Origin: Chlamydiota bacterium
GTDB lineage: Bacteria > Auribacterota > UBA3054 > B51-G9
Assembly (NCBI GenBank): GCA_003648225.1
Contig: QMOL01000113.1
Span: 1 to 8,736, forward strand
Direction: 5' to 3'
Length of the DNA stretch: 8,736 nt
Shown: piece by piece, positions 6,414-8,736 of the stretch
Layout of the letters: every line of letters begins with the position of its first letter
How positions within the stretch are numbered: the first letter of the stretch is position 1
The notes under the pieces: generated by a model
What the model was told of the DNA's origin: nothing
The model's input: the letters and a program-made list of their open reading frames with translations, nothing else
Database searches by the model: none
Position numbers and translations under genes: made by a program

Positions 6414-7754
6414 ATGAAAAAAATTACTATTATCGGCGCCGGAAGTTTAGTTTTCTCAAGCAGATTAACTGCTGATATTCTCACTTATGATAAACTTAAA
6501 GACGCTCATTTCGCTCTTGTGGATATCGATAAAGAACGACTGGCTTACGCAGGTAAAATTATCAAAAGAATTTTTAAGGAAGGTAATTATAAAAACGCTA
6601 CTTACAGCGTGACAAACGACCATCGTAAAGCACTCGAAAACGCTGATTACGTCATTACAAGTATTCTTGTAGGCGGATATGATGCCATAAAAAAAGAAAT
6701 CGATATCCCAATGAAATACGGAGTCGATCAGGCTATCGGTGATACTCTCACTCCAGGCGGTATCATGCGCTGCCTGCGCACTCTCCCCTCTCTCGTTGAA
6801 ATGGCTAAAGATATTGTTGAAATTTGCCCTAACGCCTTTATGCTCAATTACACTAATCCGATGAGTATGCTGAGTTGGGGGATTTATAAAGCAGTCCCAA
6901 AAATAAAATACGTTGGGCTTTGCCATTCCGTACAAGGTGCCACACACGAATGGGCCGAGCGTCTTGGTGTAAAAGTCGAAGACATTAATTTTGAATGTGC
7001 GGGAATTAATCATCAGGCGTGGTTTACAAAATTTGAGAAAAACGGTGTTGACCTCCTGCCGAAAATACGAAAACTTGCTACAAATAAAAAAATATGGAAC
7101 GGCGATACTTCAAGAATGGAAATGATTAAACATTTCGGCTTTCCTGTAACAGAATCAAGCGGGCATAATTCGGAATATCATCCCTGGTTCCGTAAAAATA
7201 AATCCCTCGTGAAAAGATTCTGCAAAGGCGGCTCGTGGAATGGCGCGCATGGGTTTATTAAAGAACTTTACAACCGGCCTGACTGGAGAGAAACTATGAA
7301 AAAAATGGCAAGCTGGGAAACTCCCGTAGATCTTAACCGCAGTCTTGAATACGGTTCACAAATCATCAACGCGCTTGCCGGCGGTAAGCCGGTTGTTATT
7401 CACGGAAATGTTCGTAATGATTCTTTAATCGGCAATTTGCCGAATGGCTGTTGTGTCGAAGTCCCATGCTACGTTGATAAAAACGGACTTCGTCCAATCA
7501 ATGTCGGTAATCTTCCAACTCATCTCGCAGCAATTAACGCGCGGCAGGTTATCGTCCAACAGCTCGCCGTGGAAGCCGCGTTGGAAACCGACCCGGAAAA
7601 AGTTTTTCAGGCAATGTCACTCGACCCGCTCACTTCTATGAAATGCACGCTTGACGAAATTCGTGAGATGACAATTGAATTAATGAAAGCGCACAGCAAA
7701 TATCTCCCCGCGTTTAAAAGCAAAAAACTTTCTAAAAAACCAATACTAATCTAA
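6414..7754 (+). CDS. melA: GH4 alpha-galactosidase, NAD- and Mn-dependent
   Basis: 446 residues, close to E. coli MelA (about 450), cytoplasmic with no signal peptide. GH4 enzymes cleave by transient NAD oxidation at C3 of the sugar followed by elimination, using a divalent metal. The Rossmann motif is IGAGSLVF (7-14), with an acidic strand-2 end at VDID (36-39). Further family blocks are GD-x-x-TPGGIMR (109-119), NYTNPM (145-150), CHSVQG (170-175) and CAGINH (195-200). Cys170 and His200 are the expected metal ligands. CHSV is, from memory of the family, the signature of the alpha-galactosidase subgroup, distinguishing it from the phospho-glucosidase types (CDMP, CNVP/CNIP) and from uronidases. 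NGCCVEVPCYVD (344-355) and the C-terminal helices are typical. It is intact, has a good SD, and sits 58 bases before the GH78 gene, so the pair is probably co-transcribed and removes alpha-galactosyl and rhamnosyl caps inside the cell. A related alpha-galacturonidase activity is the main alternative. Confidence 0.85.
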   Translation: MKKITIIGAGSLVFSSRLTADILTYDKLKDAHFALVDIDKERLAYAGKIIKRIFKEGNYKNATYSVTNDHRKALENADYVITSILVGGYDAIKKEIDIPMKYGVDQAIGDTLTPGGIMRCLRTLPSLVEMAKDIVEICPNAFMLNYTNPMSMLSWGIYKAVPKIKYVGLCHSVQGATHEWAERLGVKVEDINFECAGINHQAWFTKFEKNGVDLLPKIRKLATNKKIWNGDTSRMEMIKHFGFPVTESSGHNSEYHPWFRKNKSLVKRFCKGGSWNGAHGFIKELYNRPDWRETMKKMASWETPVDLNRSLEYGSQIINALAGGKPVVIHGNVRNDSLIGNLPNGCCVEVPCYVDKNGLRPINVGNLPTHLAAINARQVIVQQLAVEAALETDPEKVFQAMSLDPLTSMKCTLDEIREMTIELMKAHSKYLPAFKSKKLSKKPILI

Positions 7755-7767
7755 CCCAGTCTATTAC

Positions 7768-7795
7768 GTCCATTTTGTCCATAATGTGCATTAAT
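7768..7795 (+). repeat. Short imperfect GTCCAT-type tandem repeat
   Basis: Three units of 9-10 bases follow one another in the GH4-GH78 gap: GTCCATTTT (7768-7776), GTCCATAAT (7777-7785) and GTGCATTAAT (7786-7795). I recall longer runs of GTCCATT-like units between genes in some PVC-group genomes; if so this would be a short member. No function is visible. Confidence 0.4.
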
Positions 7796-7812
7796 CAATC
7801 AAAAAGCCAACA

Positions 7813-8736
7813 ATGAAAAACTCTATTTATCCAACAGAACTTAAATGCGAGCATTTAAATTCCCCTCTCGCGATTGACATTAAAAAACCACGTCTTTCCT
7901 GGCTTTGCATCCCGGAAAAACCAACTGCTAAAAATAAAAAACAAACAGCTTATCGAATTCTTATCGCAACTTCAGAAGAAAACTTATCTAAAAACAAAGG
8001 TGATATTTGGGATTCAAAAAAAATCGTCTCCAATAAATCAAACGATATTATTTTTTCGGGAAAAGCTCTCAGCTCTTTTAAAAAATACTTCTGGAAAATT
8101 ATGCTCTGGGATGAAAAAAATAAACTGGGCGATTGGTCGGAAATCGCGTCTTTCGCTACCGGTGCTGTAAAAGAATCAGACTGGAAAGGTGAGTGGCTGT
8201 GGGCTGCATTAAAACGTGCCATTGACAAAAAACACATTCGTTGCGGCGGAAATCCGGCCATTTATTATAGAAAAAAATTCTCCCTGAATAAAAATGTTGA
8301 GCGCGCGGTTCTTTATGTTTCCGCTCTCGGAATCTATGAACCTTATTTCAACGGAAAACGAGTTGGCGATGATTTACTTGCTCCGGGATGGACTGACTAT
8401 AATGAGCACGTTTATTATAACGGCTATGACGTAACCAAAAATATTAAAAAGGGGGATAACGCTATCGGATGTCTGCTCGCCGATGGCTGGTATGCAAGTT
8501 ATTACGGCTGGAACGAACATAGAGACCATTATGGTAATAATCCAATGCTGAACGCTCAGCTTGTGATTGAATTCACCAACGGCAAAAAACAAATTATCGC
8601 AACCGATAGATCCTGGAAAGTTAATGTGGGACCTTTTATTGAAGCCGACCTGCTTTACGGTGAAATTTACGATGCCCGTAAAGAAATACCTGACTGGAGT
8701 AAACCAAATTATAATGATGAAAAATGGCCGATTCCA
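7813..8736 (+). CDS. GH78 alpha-L-rhamnosidase, N-terminal part (cut by window end)
   Basis: The frame is open for 308 codons to the window edge; GH78 enzymes are usually 850-1000 residues, so about two thirds is missing, including the (alpha/alpha)6 catalytic barrel and its acidic residues. Residues 1-117 form the N-terminal fibronectin-like domain: the ELKCEHLNSPLAID and KPRLSW opening (9-30), QTAYRILIATS (44-54) and a FATG end (114-117) are standard. Residues about 118-300 are the Bac_rhamnosid_N carbohydrate-binding-like domain: YVSALGIYEPYFNGKRVGD (168-186), APGWTDYNEHVYY (190-202) and LLADGWYASYYGW (221-233) are near-consensus. There is no signal peptide, so it should be cytoplasmic and act on imported oligosaccharides, releasing terminal alpha-L-rhamnose. 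No SD precedes the ATG; a 10-codon ORF (7784-7816) overlaps the start as ATGA. Identification is strong, activity untested. Confidence 0.9.
   Translation, partial: MKNSIYPTELKCEHLNSPLAIDIKKPRLSWLCIPEKPTAKNKKQTAYRILIATSEENLSKNKGDIWDSKKIVSNKSNDIIFSGKALSSFKKYFWKIMLWDEKNKLGDWSEIASFATGAVKESDWKGEWLWAALKRAIDKKHIRCGGNPAIYYRKKFSLNKNVERAVLYVSALGIYEPYFNGKRVGDDLLAPGWTDYNEHVYYNGYDVTKNIKKGDNAIGCLLADGWYASYYGWNEHRDHYGNNPMLNAQLVIEFTNGKKQIIATDRSWKVNVGPFIEADLLYGEIYDARKEIPDWSKPNYNDEKWPIP

Noticed and set aside
6465..7013. Long open frame on the minus strand within the GH4 gene
   Set aside because: The + strand protein here carries every GH4 motif. The minus frame has no recognisable domain and biased composition, so it is an antisense shadow; the same holds for minus frames at 1290-1616, 2531-2935 and 7950-8261.
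1..8736. CRISPR array, tRNA, rRNA, transposase, toxin-antitoxin or defence genes
   Set aside because: None of the hallmarks (regular spaced repeats, cloverleaf, DDE motifs, defence domains) appears on either strand.

Overview
The window is a stretch of glycan-degradation genes, all intact ones on the + strand, from a bacterium of moderate to low GC. Non-coding DNA is very AT-rich. The combination of a pectate-lyase-fold/GH110-like protein, a purple-acid-phosphatase-like protein, a DUF4832 TIM-barrel protein, a GH4 alpha-galactosidase and a GH78 rhamnosidase, together with mixed use of Shine-Dalgarno (SD) sites, fits a Lentisphaerota/Kiritimatiellota/Planctomycetota-type (PVC) polysaccharide degrader. 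That placement is inference; Bacteroidota or Verrucomicrobiota cannot be excluded, and there is no SusC/SusD pair, sulfatase or rRNA to settle it.

Layout. Bases 7-168 (possibly to about 235), minus strand: the decayed C-terminal end of an AraC-family regulator, not a complete gene. 249-2057: secreted right-handed beta-helix enzyme with GH110-like features and locally higher GC. 2067-2201: a likely terminator followed by a likely promoter. 2243-3847: secreted purple-acid-phosphatase-like metallophosphoesterase with a novel-looking N-terminal domain. 3848-4061: spacer with a hairpin and a 16-codon leader ORF. 4062-5486: secreted DUF4832-type putative glycoside hydrolase. 5487-5644: AT-rich spacer with a palindrome and a 15-bp tandem repeat. 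5645-6396: a secreted TIM-barrel-like gene broken by two one-base shifts in A runs. 6414-7754: cytoplasmic GH4 alpha-galactosidase. 7813 to the window end: cytoplasmic GH78 alpha-L-rhamnosidase, cut by the window edge.

Working together (inference): the genes divide into exported proteins (249, 2243, 4062, 5645) and NAD/Mn-dependent or signal-less intracellular enzymes (6414, 7813). This suggests extracellular trimming of a galactose- and rhamnose-containing polysaccharide, import of oligosaccharides by a transporter not in this window, and final cleavage inside the cell. The genes from 4062 onward could be one operon; 249 and 2243 look like separate units.

I found no convincing wholly new system. 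The items most worth checking are the broken TIM-barrel gene, the regulator remnant abutting a compositionally different enzyme gene, and a recurring pattern in which the starts lacking an SD overlap the stop of a tiny upstream ORF.
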